Of a DNA stretch of 64,000 bases, positions 44,433-53,018 are shown one piece after another. The stretch is from Pseudalgibacter ostreae (lineage in GTDB: Bacteria > Bacteroidota > Bacteroidia > Flavobacteriales > Flavobacteriaceae), in the NCBI RefSeq assembly GCF_042427585.1, contig NZ_JBHMFC010000020.1:18448-82447 (forward strand). Direction: 5' to 3'. Numbering within the stretch: the first letter of the stretch is position 1; each line of letters begins with the position of its first letter. The notes beneath the pieces were generated by a model. The model made no database searches and was not told the DNA's origin. It saw only the letters and a list, made by a program, of their open reading frames with translations. A program made the translations under genes and the position numbers.

Positions 44433-45134
44433 CTAGTTTATTTTAAAGTATTCAACAAGCTCAGAATAATTATTTAAATTTATTTTAGCTTGTGCTTTAT
44501 TTGCAGCCTTTACTTCTATCATAAATATATCTACGATAAAAGTAGTGGGTCTTTGTGCTAAAGGTACGGTGGCACTATTCCAACCATTTGTGGTTTTAAA
44601 CATCATTATTCTGTCTCTGTTAACACCCATTTCAAATTTTATTCCATAAATGTCATCTATGCCAAGCGTGTAAGGTAAGTGCTTTTTAGTATTATATTCA
44701 AATCCAGTAGGAGCTCCATATGCCACTACAAGGTATTGAGGGTCGGACAGTCTAATCCCTCCTGTTAGTGATTCTGGTACGTCATAGAAATTGAAAACAT
44801 TATCATCGCCACCATGGACGCCATTATTCCAATCGGTGTTTGCAATTGTAATGGTATATTTCTTTACATTGGCATTACCGTCAATTCCAGGGTCGCCCTG
44901 TTCACCCTGTTCACCTTGTTCACCTTGTATACCTTGTTCGCCTTGTTCACCTTGTTCACCTTGTTCACCTTGTATACCTTGTTCGCCTTGTTCACCTTGT
45001 ATACCTTGTTCGCCTTGTAGACCATCCTTTCCATCTTCGGGGGAGCAATTAAAACTTAAAGCAGCAAGCAGTGTAATTAAAACGATTTTAGATTTAAAAA
45101 TACGCATTAAAACTGTTTTAAAATGTCTTTTCAT
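44433..45134 (-). CDS. Collagen-like repeat lipoprotein
   Basis: The protein has 233 residues from ATG 45132-45134; a start nine codons later is also possible, and a longer frame to 45185 adds a second hydrophobic run that would spoil the signal. A lipobox (ALSFNC) follows the signal helix. Next come about 16 Gly-X-Y triplets, mostly GEQ with periodic GIQ, ending GDP-GID. The C-terminal domain (about 140 residues) is globular and unrecognised (VKKYTITIANTDWNNG...). Collagen-like stalks can trimerise and hold a head domain away from the surface. The triplet count may vary between strains because the coding repeat is 9 bp. Confidence 0.82.
   Translation of the reverse strand: MKRHFKTVLMRIFKSKIVLITLLAALSFNCSPEDGKDGLQGEQGIQGEQGEQGIQGEQGEQGEQGEQGIQGEQGEQGEQGDPGIDGNANVKKYTITIANTDWNNGVHGGDDNVFNFYDVPESLTGGIRLSDPQYLVVAYGAPTGFEYNTKKHLPYTLGIDDIYGIKFEMGVNRDRIMMFKTTNGWNSATVPLAQRPTTFIVDIFMIEVKAANKAQAKINLNNYSELVEYFKIN
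44891..45022. repeat. 9-bp tandem repeat encoding the Gly-X-Y stalk
   Basis: About fourteen near-identical 9-bp units (plus-strand TTCACCTTG, with TTCGCCTTG and TATACCTTG variants) are arranged in higher-order blocks. Unit gain or loss stays in frame. The opposite strand is also open and encodes a spurious Ser-Pro-Cys repeat. Confidence 0.85.
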
Positions 45135-45267
45135 GTTAGTTAAATTAAATTGGTTTATAATAATTAATAAAAATTTCTTGCGCAAGTTAGCATTTATTCC
45201 GACAAAAAATAATTGTAAGTTAAAAGTGATTATTTTACCAATAGTTTCTTTATTATGAAAATAACGT

Positions 45268-46263
45268 TTATTTCTTGGTCAGCCTTCGCAAGGCCACCCA
45301 TTGTTTAAGCATGTCTCTTGAGTCTTGTGCAGGATAGCCTAAAACGGTTGCCCCAGCTGCAACATCGCCCACAACTCCAGAGCCAGCACCTACGGTAGCG
45401 CCCGAATGTATGGTGGTATGGTCTTTTATAGAAGCACTTCCTCCAATAATGACACCATCGCCTAAAGTTACAGAGCCGGCAAGCCCACTATGTCCCGCCA
45501 TAATACAAGAGCGTCCCATAATACTATTGTGTGCAATTTGAACCAAATTGTCAATTTTACAGCCGTCCCCTATAATAGTCGCACTAAACTTGGCACGATC
45601 CACGCATGAATTGGCACCAATCTCTACATGGTCTCCAATAATAACATTTCCAATTTGGGGTATCTTCATTAAGCCGCGTCCATCATCGCTTGGGCGATAG
45701 CCAAACCCATCTGCACCAATACTTACATTAGTATGGAAGATGCAGTGGCTCCCAATGATGCAGCGCTCTCTAATTACGGTTCCAGACCATACTACGGTAT
45801 TATCTCCAATGATGGTATCATCAAAAACACAAACGTTGGGATATAAAACGACGTTATTTCCTAGAACGACATTTTTTCCAATATAGCAGTTTGCACCAAC
45901 AATACAACCATTTCCAAGTTTTACAGTATCATGGATTACGGCAGTGGGGTGTAGGTCTTCGTCAAAAACAGGTGATGGCGGATTAAAGAGTTCTAGAATC
46001 TTAGCCATGGCCAAATCTGCATTCTTTACTTTTATAATAGCTCTATTTTCACCAGGCTCTACCGTAATATTATCGGTAACCACTGCCGCACAGGCTTCAG
46101 ATGTTGCCCAAAGTTTAACATATTTTACACTGCCAATAAAAGTGATTTGATTGTTTTTAGCTTTTTTTAATTGTTCTGGCCCTTCAATAAGTTGTGTCGT
46201 ATGGCCAATAATTTCGCCTTTTAAAATATCATTAAGCTCATTTACGGTATAGGATGTTTTCAA
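45268..46263 (-). CDS. lpxD: LpxD-type UDP-3-O-acylglucosamine N-acyltransferase
   Basis: The protein has 331 residues. An N-terminal LpxD-like domain (about 1-100) precedes a left-handed beta-helix of hexapeptide repeats (residues 105-300). The catalytic His lies in KIDNLVQIAHNSIMG, matching QIAHN of LpxD, and the acyl-pocket segment IGADGFGYRP is present. It adds an N-linked 3-hydroxyacyl chain in lipid A synthesis. No other lpx or fab gene is adjacent, so this could be a second, divergent LpxD copy. Confidence 0.82.
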   Translation of the reverse strand: MKTSYTVNELNDILKGEIIGHTTQLIEGPEQLKKAKNNQITFIGSVKYVKLWATSEACAAVVTDNITVEPGENRAIIKVKNADLAMAKILELFNPPSPVFDEDLHPTAVIHDTVKLGNGCIVGANCYIGKNVVLGNNVVLYPNVCVFDDTIIGDNTVVWSGTVIRERCIIGSHCIFHTNVSIGADGFGYRPSDDGRGLMKIPQIGNVIIGDHVEIGANSCVDRAKFSATIIGDGCKIDNLVQIAHNSIMGRSCIMAGHSGLAGSVTLGDGVIIGGSASIKDHTTIHSGATVGAGSGVVGDVAAGATVLGYPAQDSRDMLKQWVALRRLTKK

Positions 46264-46716
46264 GTTGTAAGGTTTTATAAGGTTAATCTGTAAATCTAAA
46301 CTAAAAAAAATAAATCGTTTCTTTTTTTATCATTTTAGTTTAGTTGTTGTTTGTAGATAAATATAACGGATTAGATAATTCCATTATAGGATATCATAAT
46401 TAAAATAAGAAACATAATGGGGCTTTCAAAGTGTTTTAGCTTTATGTTTTTTTAAATAATAACACGATTATATAAAGGAGATAAAATCCATCAAAGTATA
46501 GGGTTTGTATTGAAGAATGCTATTGTTAGGGCTAGAATATAAAAGATCTAGACGTTTATGTGTAAGGTGTTGTGTTTAAGTGGTGTAACATGTTTTGTTA
46601 GGGTGTTAGACGCTTTTTATGTGATAAAACAGACTAATAAATTAAGAAACACGCACTCTTTAAATTTCTTATAGCCACCATGTTGTTAAAAACGAAAAAA
46701 TATGTAGATTTATCCT
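46264..46716. other. Intergenic region of about 450 bp without recognisable gene
   Basis: This A/T-rich stretch lies between the divergent lpxD and radC starts. No protein-like frame, tRNA, repeat or clear hairpin was seen. It should hold the promoters of both genes; a near-consensus TAGATTTA lies shortly before the radC ATG. Confidence 0.4.
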
Positions 46717-47415
46717 ATGGAAGATAAACAAGCTTTCTTTTCTATAAAGAAATGGTCGCAAGACGATCAACCTCGTGAAAAGCTTCGGGATAAAGGAAAA
46801 GCGTCGTTAAGTGATGCGGAATTGGTGGCTATTTTAATAGGATCAGGAAGTCGTAATGAAAGCGCCGTATCTTTATGCCAGCGTATATTAGCTAGCGTTG
46901 ACCATAATTTAAGCGAGTTGGGTAAATTATCCATAAAACAGCTAACTGCCTTTAAAGGTATTGGAGAAGCAAAAGCCATTAGTATATTAGCGGCTATGGA
47001 GCTAGGCCGTCGTCGTCGGGGAGAAGAGGCCCTAGAAAGAAAGAAAGTCACTTCTAGTGTATCGGTTTTTGAATTGATGCAACCCATTATCGGCGAATTG
47101 GAACATGAAGAATTTTGGATTGTTTATTTAAATAATTCTAATAAGGTTATTCAGAAAATACAACTTAGTAAAGGCGGGATTACGGGAACTTTAGTAGATG
47201 TGCGCTTGGTACTAAAAAACGCACTGGAACTAGGGGCTACAGGCTTAATTTTAGTTCATAATCATCCGTCTGGCACCTTAAATCCGAGTGAAGCAGATAA
47301 ACAGATTACCAACAAGTTGAAACGGGCTTCAGAAAGTTTAGATATAAAGGTGTTAGATCACGTAATTGTAACAGAAAAAGCATACTTTAGTTTTGCAGAC
47401 GAGAGCCTTTTATAA
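46717..47415 (+). CDS. radC: RadC-type JAB domain protein
   Basis: The protein has 232 residues. An N-terminal helix-hairpin-helix-like region (KLSIKQLTAFKGIGEAKAISILAAMELGRR) precedes the JAB/MPN domain with the JAMM zinc motif HNHPSGTLNPSEAD (about 188-201) and an upstream Glu in EHEEFW. The original link to DNA repair is not supported for this family; the activity is unknown. It starts a run of same-strand genes. Confidence 0.9.
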   Translation: MEDKQAFFSIKKWSQDDQPREKLRDKGKASLSDAELVAILIGSGSRNESAVSLCQRILASVDHNLSELGKLSIKQLTAFKGIGEAKAISILAAMELGRRRRGEEALERKKVTSSVSVFELMQPIIGELEHEEFWIVYLNNSNKVIQKIQLSKGGITGTLVDVRLVLKNALELGATGLILVHNHPSGTLNPSEADKQITNKLKRASESLDIKVLDHVIVTEKAYFSFADESLL

Positions 47416-47468
47416 CGTAAGATCCTTCGCGCTAGGTAAAGGGCTACATGATGAAAACTGAATAAAGA

Positions 47469-48770
47469 ATGTTATTAGTATACACACATAAGATAACCCC
47501 ACGCGTTAAATATATTTTCAAGCACATTTGTACGCGGGTTTTGGGTTTGGAAGTTTCTTTTACAAACAAAATAGAAGAGTTTATAGCCCACGATAGTTTA
47601 AAAATGTCCTATACCAAGCAGCAGTTAGGCAGTGAGTTTTTCATCAAAAACCATGAGTTGTTGTTCGAGCAGGGACTTAACGATGTCGAAATCCATTTTC
47701 AAGATTGGGATAACACAAAATGCTTTTTTTTTAATGGCGACAAATGTGAGCTTCCTTTTGATATTTTTGCAGCATCCTTTTATTTGCTCTCTCGTTATGA
47801 AGAGTATTTACCCCATGTGAAAGATGATTACGGGCGTTTTGTGGCCAGCGAAAGTATCGCTTATAAACATGGCTTTTTAGACCAACCGGTTGTCGATATT
47901 TGGGCCTATAAATTTAAAAAGGCATTACAGAAACAATTTCCAGATTATATATTTCCAGAAAAGACATATACCGTAAAACCCATCATCGATGTGCCAAGCG
48001 CTTATATTTTTCAAAAAAAAGGGGTAATGCGTACGTTGGGAGGTACTCTTAAAGATATATTTCGATTAAGATTTAAAAGGTTGTATTATAGATATATGGT
48101 GATTTTAAACCTTAAACACGACCCATACGATACGTTTAAGTATATTATAAATAGACAAAAAAATAGTAATGCTAAATTTTTGTTTTTCTTCCTCATTGGC
48201 GATTATTCAACCTTTGATAAAGGTATTAATGTTAATAATAAAAAATTTGTATCGCTTATAAAACAAGTTGCAGATTATTGTCGGGTGGGGTTAAAAGTGT
48301 CTTTTTTTGCCATAGATGACATCACTATTTTAAAAAAGGAAAAAATCCAAATGGAAACGATCATAAACGCTTCTTTAAATGCGTCAAGGCAGTCGTATTC
48401 GAGACTTAATTTCCCAGACTCTTACAGGCATCTCGTCGAGCTAGAGATCCCTGAAGATTATACCATGGGTTATGTAAACCAAATTGGGTTTCGAGCAGGA
48501 TCTTGTACTCCTTTTTTCTTTTACGATTTAGATTATGAAGTTCAAACGCCCTTAAAAATATGCCCGTACCACCTTATGGATTATGCATTGTTGAAAACGA
48601 AATCCTTATTAGATAAAAAGAAAGTCTTGAATGAGTTGATCGGTAAAATAAAAGCCGTTAATGGTGAGTTTGTCCCCGTTTTTCATAATTACACCTTTAG
48701 CGATTCTGAGCGTTGGCAGGGATTTAAGGAATTATTTAATATGATATTAGAGTCTGCACATGAAAATTAA
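47469..48770 (+). CDS. Polysaccharide-deacetylase-fold protein, probably inactive
   Basis: The protein has 433 residues. An N-terminal domain typical of the flavobacterial family (about 1-140, with AASFYLLSRYEEYLPHVKDDYGRF) precedes a NodB-like barrel. In relatives as I recall them, motif 1 reads D-(I/V)-D and motif 2 reads HPS; here they read IIDVPSAY and LKVSFF, so one metal-binding Asp and the His are replaced. MGYVNQIGFRAGSCTPFFFYDL and VFHNYTFSDSERW remain. A structural or binding role is possible. The stop overlaps the next gene by 11 nt. Confidence 0.75.
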   Translation: MLLVYTHKITPRVKYIFKHICTRVLGLEVSFTNKIEEFIAHDSLKMSYTKQQLGSEFFIKNHELLFEQGLNDVEIHFQDWDNTKCFFFNGDKCELPFDIFAASFYLLSRYEEYLPHVKDDYGRFVASESIAYKHGFLDQPVVDIWAYKFKKALQKQFPDYIFPEKTYTVKPIIDVPSAYIFQKKGVMRTLGGTLKDIFRLRFKRLYYRYMVILNLKHDPYDTFKYIINRQKNSNAKFLFFFLIGDYSTFDKGINVNNKKFVSLIKQVADYCRVGLKVSFFAIDDITILKKEKIQMETIINASLNASRQSYSRLNFPDSYRHLVELEIPEDYTMGYVNQIGFRAGSCTPFFFYDLDYEVQTPLKICPYHLMDYALLKTKSLLDKKKVLNELIGKIKAVNGEFVPVFHNYTFSDSERWQGFKELFNMILESAHEN

Positions 48771-49449
48771 AGGTATTACCGATGTATTTTTTGATTTAGA
48801 TCATACCCTTTGGGATTTTGATAAAAACTCAGCTTTAACATTTGAAACTATTTTTAAAATCCATCAAATAGATGTTGATATCGAAACTTTTCTACATCAT
48901 TACGTAATTATAAATTATAATTATTGGAAACTATATAGAGATGAAAAGATAGATAAGGAACTGTTGCGTTTTAGAAGGCTTAATGATGCCTTTGTTGCTG
49001 TAAACCATACTGTGGCACCAGAAATGATTGATATCTTATCTAAAGATTACATGCTTCATTTAATTAATTACAATCACTTATTTGAAAATACCATTGAAAT
49101 TTTAGACTATCTTAGTAAAAGATATCGGTTGCATATCATTTCAAATGGGTTTCATGAGGTTCAGAATAAAAAATTAGAAAATGCCAAGATTCAGCATTAT
49201 TTTAAAACCATTACCAATGGAGAGAGTATTGGTGTGAAGAAACCCAATCCTAAAATTTTTAACTATGCACTTGAAACAGCACAAGTAAGTTCTAAAAATA
49301 GCATTATGATAGGAGATGGTTTTGAAGCGGATATACTGGGAGCCCTTAATGTGGGTATGGATGTTATCTTCTTCGGAACCAATAAAGAGGATTCTGATGT
49401 TGAGGTAAAACAGATTGCTAATTTAATTCAGTTAAAAAACTATTTATAA
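48760..49449 (+). CDS. yjjG: YjjG-type HAD pyrimidine nucleotidase
   Basis: This is a 229-residue HAD phosphatase. Motif I is FFDLDHTLWDF (nucleophile Asp near residue 11), motif II is HIISNGFHEVQ, motif III Lys is in GVKKPNPKIF, and motif IV is MIGDGFEADILGALNVGMD. YjjG dephosphorylates pyrimidine nucleotides, including non-canonical ones, limiting their incorporation. It overlaps the upstream gene and is probably cotranscribed. Confidence 0.87.
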   Translation: MKIKGITDVFFDLDHTLWDFDKNSALTFETIFKIHQIDVDIETFLHHYVIINYNYWKLYRDEKIDKELLRFRRLNDAFVAVNHTVAPEMIDILSKDYMLHLINYNHLFENTIEILDYLSKRYRLHIISNGFHEVQNKKLENAKIQHYFKTITNGESIGVKKPNPKIFNYALETAQVSSKNSIMIGDGFEADILGALNVGMDVIFFGTNKEDSDVEVKQIANLIQLKNYL

Positions 49450-49488
49450 GGGCACACTATTTAGCAAGAATAACCGTTATTTTATTCT

Positions 49489-50049
49489 ATGCCTAAATAT
49501 ATTCTTTATAGCTTGCTGTTTCTGCTTGCGTCCTCGTCTTTTATGGGCTGTACCAAGCCAGTAGATTTTAATCAAATAGACGATTTTGAAGTTTCTCCAG
49601 TTCTAGAAGCTAGCTTAATATTTTTTGATGCCCAGGCCCCCGATTTTTTTGTTGGAGGTGCAGAAGCTGCTACGGTTGAAGACTTTGTAAATCTCGATGT
49701 GTTCCAAGATTCTTTTATAAACGATAATCTATTGCGAACAGATATTGTTGTAAAAGGCGTAAACTCAATCCAGAGGGGTTATAATTTTAAGGTCGATTTT
49801 TTAAACGATTTAGGGCAGTCCCAATATAGCTTTATAGTTGAGGTAGAGGCCTCTCCCATGACTAATGAAATTCCTTTTGAACATACAGAACGTATTGAAG
49901 GTGTTGGCTTAGAGGCTTTAAAACGATCTAACAAAATAGTGTTTACGTTAATAATGCTTCCTGGCATACCTATAGATACTGGTACTTTAGGGCGTGTGCA
50001 CTTAGAGTCTAAAGCTGTTTTTTATTTTAATTATCAAAAGGAACGATGA
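49489..50049 (+). CDS. Uncharacterised lipoprotein of an envelope trio
   Basis: The protein has 186 residues. The signal ends in a lipobox (SFMGC). The rest is predicted as beta-rich, with DFNQIDDFEVSPVLEASLIFFDA and a C-terminal VHLESKAVFYFNY strand. No family recognised with confidence. Its stop overlaps the start of the DUF5723 gene (ATGA), so it is translationally coupled to an outer-membrane barrel-type protein. Confidence 0.75.
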   Translation: MPKYILYSLLFLLASSSFMGCTKPVDFNQIDDFEVSPVLEASLIFFDAQAPDFFVGGAEAATVEDFVNLDVFQDSFINDNLLRTDIVVKGVNSIQRGYNFKVDFLNDLGQSQYSFIVEVEASPMTNEIPFEHTERIEGVGLEALKRSNKIVFTLIMLPGIPIDTGTLGRVHLESKAVFYFNYQKER

Positions 50050-51464
50050 GCAAAGTCCCATACTTAATGCTTCTTATATGCTGTTTGTCTTTAGCACAGA
50101 ACAAACAGGTGTTGTATGGCTTTTCAGAAATTCCACAAGCCTTAATGCTTAACCCCGGTGGAGATGTTAAAAATGATTGGTATTTTGGTATCCCTTTACT
50201 GTCGCATATCCATGTTAGCGCAGGGTCTTCTGGCAGCTCTGCTTATGACGTTTTTGCAGATGATGGCGTAAACTTTAATAATAAGCTTAAGGCGGCCATT
50301 TATAGCATGGAAGCCAACGATTTTTTAACAATGAATGAGCAATTGGAGCTGTTTTCTGGGGGTTTTGCGTTTGGTGATCCCTATAACAAGAACAAATACC
50401 TAAGTTTCGGGCTTTATAAAGAATTCGATTTTATTTCATATTTTCCTAAAGACGCGGCTGTTTTAGCTTATGAAGGAAATCAAAATAACAATAATAGACA
50501 TTTTAATGCGTCTCATTTAAATGTAAAGGCAGAAGCCCTATCTGTTTTTCATGTTGGGTTCCAGAAAAAAGTCAACAAACAATTTACTTATGGCGTAAGA
50601 GGGAAAGTGTATTCTAGTATAGCACATGCCTCGTCTACAAAAAACAAGGGGAGTTTTGTTACCCAAACGGGTGAAAATAATTTTTATAATCATATTTTTA
50701 ATTTAGACCTAGAATTACAAACTTCGGGATTGGCCAGTTTGCTAGATGATGATAATTCTGAATTAAAAAACGATATTAAAACCTTAAAAAATCGCCTTCT
50801 TTTTGGAGGAAATCTAGGCTTGGGTTTTGATGTGGGATTTACATATAAATGGGAAGACCAATGGACAGTAGATGGCAGCCTTCTTGATCTTGGTTTTATA
50901 ACGCACACTAAAGATATTAAAAACTTTGTTTTAAAAGGCACATATGCGTTTGAAGGTGTTGACCCTTTTTTCTCTGAGAGCGAAAACAATCAAACTGCCG
51001 ATGAGTATTGGAATGCCATGGAAGCCGATTTTGAAGATTTGTTCGATGTAGAGCGGAATACGACTAGGTATACGTCCTGGCGACCCGTAAAATTAAATGC
51101 ATCGCTTAATTATGCATTTGGCAAAAAACGTTTTAAAGCCTGTGATTGTTTACATCCACAAACAAACGAATACCAAAATAGGGTAGGAGCACAATTATAT
51201 GCCATAAAGCGGCCCAGAAGTACCCAAATGGCTCTAACAGGATATTATTACCGTCGTTTGTTTAAAGGATTAAGTGCTAAAGCAACATATACTGTAGATC
51301 CCTATTCTTTTAGCAATGTGGGTTTGGGCCTTTCTGCGCACTTAGGGAATGTGAATTTTTACCTTATGGCCGATAATTTTTTAGCATATCAAAACATATA
51401 TAATGCACAAAGTGTATCTTTACAATTAGGTTTTAACTATATATTTAAAAAAAATGAGGACTAA
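50046..51464 (+). CDS. DUF5723-type outer-membrane beta-barrel protein
   Basis: The protein has 472 residues with a signal peptide (LLICCLSLAQ) and a long series of amphipathic strands (YLSFGLYKEFDF, FTYGVRGKVYSS, VSLQLGFNYIF at the C-terminus), as in outer-membrane barrels. The start QVLYGFSEIPQALMLNPGG is characteristic of DUF5723. The function is unknown. It lies between a lipoprotein and a periplasmic coiled-coil protein, overlapping both genes. Confidence 0.78.
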   Translation: MSKVPYLMLLICCLSLAQNKQVLYGFSEIPQALMLNPGGDVKNDWYFGIPLLSHIHVSAGSSGSSAYDVFADDGVNFNNKLKAAIYSMEANDFLTMNEQLELFSGGFAFGDPYNKNKYLSFGLYKEFDFISYFPKDAAVLAYEGNQNNNNRHFNASHLNVKAEALSVFHVGFQKKVNKQFTYGVRGKVYSSIAHASSTKNKGSFVTQTGENNFYNHIFNLDLELQTSGLASLLDDDNSELKNDIKTLKNRLLFGGNLGLGFDVGFTYKWEDQWTVDGSLLDLGFITHTKDIKNFVLKGTYAFEGVDPFFSESENNQTADEYWNAMEADFEDLFDVERNTTRYTSWRPVKLNASLNYAFGKKRFKACDCLHPQTNEYQNRVGAQLYAIKRPRSTQMALTGYYYRRLFKGLSAKATYTVDPYSFSNVGLGLSAHLGNVNFYLMADNFLAYQNIYNAQSVSLQLGFNYIFKKNED

Positions 51465-52311
51465 ATTTTTCTGTACCCTTATAGGTTGTTTTCTTATTAC
51501 GAGTGTTTTTTCACAATCGGAATTGGATCATTATAAATATGTTATTGTAGCAAAAAAGTTTGAATTTTTAAAAGAGCCAAATCAATATCGTTTGAACGAG
51601 CTGGCTCAGTTTCTTTTCGATAAGTACGGGTTTGAAACGTTTATCGAGGGAGAAGATTACCCTGAAGATTTACTTCGGAATAGATGTTTGGCTTTAAAGG
51701 CAGATGTTTTAAAAGATTCTGGCATGTTTAAAACCAAGCTAAAGGTTGAGATGAAAGATTGTAATGACAGGTTGGTTTATACTTCAGAAGAGGGAGAGAG
51801 TAGAGAGAAAGAGTATAGTAAAGCGTATTCTGAAGCGCTTCGAAATGCTTTTAACTCTATTGAAGCCCTTCATTACAGTTATAAACCTAAAGCAACCGAT
51901 TTAGCAGTAGCGTCTACAACAAATGCTGTAATGGATTCTTCTGAAGAAATTAAGAAATTAAAAGAAGAGGTTGAGGCGTTAAAGCACACCAAAGCCCTCG
52001 CTATTAAGGAGTCTGCACGTTCTGAAAATTCTGAGCAGCTAGCCCAGAATACAATAGCTTCTGTAGCGCCCGAAGCGGTTTCGAAAATGGCGGTTCTTAA
52101 TGGAGCCTTGTATGCACAGCCTATAGAAAATGGTTTTCAATTGGTAGATAGCACTCCTAAAGTAGTGTTTAGAATCACTAAAACAGGCGCTCAAGATGTT
52201 TTTTTAGTAGAGAATAAAACAGCTATCATTTACAAACAAGATGAGCATTGGGTATTAGAAAGCGCAGTAAATGGCCAAATTAAACAGCAACAACTGGATA
52301 TTAAATTTTGA
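51454..52311 (+). CDS. Uncharacterised periplasmic protein with coiled coil
   Basis: The protein has 285 residues. A signal peptide (FLITSVFSQ) precedes an alpha/beta domain (about 25-145, KYVIVAKKFEFLKEPNQYRLNELAQFLF). A short coiled coil follows near 165-185 (SSEEIKKLKEEVEALKHTKA), and then a C-terminal beta domain. It overlaps the DUF5723 gene by 11 nt. The N-terminal part resembles flavobacterial hypothetical proteins of no known function. Confidence 0.75.
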   Translation: MRTKFFCTLIGCFLITSVFSQSELDHYKYVIVAKKFEFLKEPNQYRLNELAQFLFDKYGFETFIEGEDYPEDLLRNRCLALKADVLKDSGMFKTKLKVEMKDCNDRLVYTSEEGESREKEYSKAYSEALRNAFNSIEALHYSYKPKATDLAVASTTNAVMDSSEEIKKLKEEVEALKHTKALAIKESARSENSEQLAQNTIASVAPEAVSKMAVLNGALYAQPIENGFQLVDSTPKVVFRITKTGAQDVFLVENKTAIIYKQDEHWVLESAVNGQIKQQQLDIKF

Positions 52312-52389
52312 TGTGTACCCCCACAACTTGTTTATGGTTTTAGAAAGGCTGTAAGGCGGTTGCGGTTTAATAAACACGGTACACAGGTG

Positions 52390-52968
52390 TTATACAATAT
52401 CTAATTGGTGCTTATAAAGGAGCCCCTCAAGTTGGGATGTGTAAAATTTTGCTTTTTTGAGCCTGTTGAGTTCTGGGTCGATATTGAAACTGTGTGCCTC
52501 TCTAAAGTCCGCTTTCTCAAGTGTCGTATTTGAAAACTTTGTGCCTGTCAAATCTGAGTTTGTAAACACAGCAAAAGACAAATCTGCTTCAGAGAAATCT
52601 GTTTCTTTAAGCGAACACTTTATAAAAGCAGTCTTCTTTAATTTTGTGCCAAAAAAGGTGCAGTATTCTATCCGGCAGGTATCGAATTTAAATGAGAACA
52701 TAAAGCTATTGCACCTTGTAAAATCAATTCCAAGAATTTTACTGCCTATAAAATTTATATTTCTAAATCCAACTCCTTCTAGTTCGCTCATTGAGAAATT
52801 GCAGTCTTGAAACGTGCAATCTTCAAAACTGCTACCTCTTAAGTCGGTTTTTGTAAAATTACAACCAACAAACCTACAGTCATAAAACTCTTGATCTCTT
52901 ACGAAATCTTCAGAATAGTTTACATTAATAAAATCTTCGTCTTCGCGCATTATAATGGTGTTAGACAT
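52390..52968 (-). CDS. Pentapeptide-repeat protein
   Basis: The protein has 192 residues, almost all made of A(D/N)Lxx-type repeats in a right-handed beta-helix: CNFTKTDLRGSSFEDCTF, ADLSFAVFTNSDLTGTKF and LEKADFREA. The layout (a break near residue 90 and a dimerisation-like C-terminus RLKKAKFYTSQLEGLL) resembles Qnr/McbG proteins that mimic DNA and protect gyrase. Quinolone resistance cannot be claimed from sequence. Confidence 0.85.
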   Translation of the reverse strand: MSNTIIMREDEDFINVNYSEDFVRDQEFYDCRFVGCNFTKTDLRGSSFEDCTFQDCNFSMSELEGVGFRNINFIGSKILGIDFTRCNSFMFSFKFDTCRIEYCTFFGTKLKKTAFIKCSLKETDFSEADLSFAVFTNSDLTGTKFSNTTLEKADFREAHSFNIDPELNRLKKAKFYTSQLEGLLYKHQLDIV

Positions 52969-53018
52969 GTTGTAATGGATGAGTTTAGTATGTACTTTTA
53001 TGCATTACAAGTTAGGCA

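Noticed and set aside
44891..45022. CRISPR-like or non-coding tandem array
   Set aside because: The 9-bp units are in frame and encode Gly-X-Y triplets of a lipoprotein.
44791..45258. Plus-strand frame encoding a Ser-Pro-Cys repeat protein
   Set aside because: It is the antisense of the 9-bp collagen repeat; the repeat unit leaves several frames open and the composition is an artefact.
52312..52385. TGTGTACC...GGTACACA inverted repeat between the convergent genes
   Set aside because: The arms are only 8 bp with a loop of about 58 nt and no T tract; not supported as a terminator.
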